Assembly: GCA_021204375.1 (NCBI GenBank)
Contig: JAJPZL010000180.1
Location: forward strand, 1-6,237
Source of the DNA: Bacteroides sp.
GTDB taxonomy: Bacteria; Bacteroidota; Bacteroidia; Bacteroidales; Bacteroidaceae
Reading direction: 5' to 3'
Length of the DNA stretch: 6,237 nucleotides
The stretch's first letter is position 1, and every line of letters begins with the position of its first letter. The notes beneath the pieces are model-generated. The model was not told the origin of the DNA and did not search any database. It saw only the letters and a program-made list of their open reading frames with translations. Shown in pieces: positions 6,181 to 6,237 of this stretch. Position numbers and translations under genes: made by a program.

Positions 6181-6188
6181 TAATTTTG
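6181..6188 (+). promoter_or_regulatory. Bacteroidota-type -7 promoter box for the divergent gene
   Basis: TAATTTTG matches TAnnTTTG and lies 41 bp before the ATG at 6230, giving an AT-rich leader of roughly 35 nt. The usual -33 TTTG is not evident at standard spacing; the nearest TTTG is 31 nt upstream. The consensus match and the downstream start codon support the call. Confidence 0.55.
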
Positions 6189-6229
6189 CACTCCTAATGA
6201 GGAATGTAATTTATTAATGATATAAATCA

Positions 6230-6237
6230 ATGGCAAA
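6230..6237 (+). CDS. First codons of a divergent gene (partial, product unknown)
   Basis: ATG GCA AA at the window edge would begin with Met-Ala and probably Lys or Asn. The AT-rich stretch immediately upstream and the -7 box at 6181 fit a Bacteroidota start region. Nothing can be said about the product. It could also be a chance ATG. Confidence 0.35.

Noticed and set aside
1..6237. CRISPR array, tRNA/rRNA genes, insertion sequence or prophage parts
   Set aside because: No regularly spaced repeats, RNA-gene-like cloverleaf, transposase motifs or terminal inverted repeats were seen on either strand.

Overview
The window carries a carotenoid biosynthesis operon of a Bacteroidota-type bacterium (probably Bacteroidales-like, by inference). 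Almost everything is on the minus strand, so transcription runs from high to low coordinates. The evidence for the phylum is the protein flavour of the carotenoid genes (two different CrtI-family desaturases, a CruF-like hydratase and a PlsC-type acyltransferase in one cluster), a YkgJ-type Cys-cluster gene, two promoter boxes matching the Bacteroidota -7 consensus TAnnTTTG, and the lack of clear Shine-Dalgarno sites before the genes.

Layout in transcription order. At 6230-6237 (+) is the first codons of a divergent gene with its own promoter box at 6181-6188. At 6091-6229 is a divergent promoter region with a small dyad. At 6090-5602 is a YkgJ-like CxxCxxCC protein gene. At 5601-5464 is an intergenic leader with a repeated anti-Shine-Dalgarno-like element and a 12-bp palindrome. 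Then come crtI (phytoene desaturase, 5463-3987), crtB (phytoene synthase, 3974-3144), idi (type I IPP isomerase, 3160-2615), a CrtD-like second desaturase (2618-1153), a CruF-like membrane hydratase (1119-529), and a glycerol-acyltransferase-like gene running off the window (500-1). crtB/idi overlap by 17 bp and idi/crtD by 4 bp (ATGA), so this is one translationally coupled operon.

Pathway reading: Idi balances IPP and DMAPP, CrtB makes phytoene from GGPP, CrtI desaturates it towards lycopene, and CruF plus CrtD would add a 1-hydroxyl group and a 3,4-double bond on an acyclic end. The acyltransferase may acylate the product. No GGPP synthase, cyclase, ketolase or glycosyltransferase is visible here.

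The striking observation is damage. crtI has a +1 shift in a G7 coding-strand run and an in-frame TAA, plus an apparent in-frame codon expansion in a C9 run. crtD has a -1 shift in a T5 run, cruF has an in-frame TGA, and the ykgJ-like gene has two mutually compensating frameshifts. crtB, idi and the visible part of the acyltransferase are intact. This is either a decaying (or phase-variable) pigment locus or an error-rich assembly. The sequence alone cannot settle which, and each lesion is listed separately.
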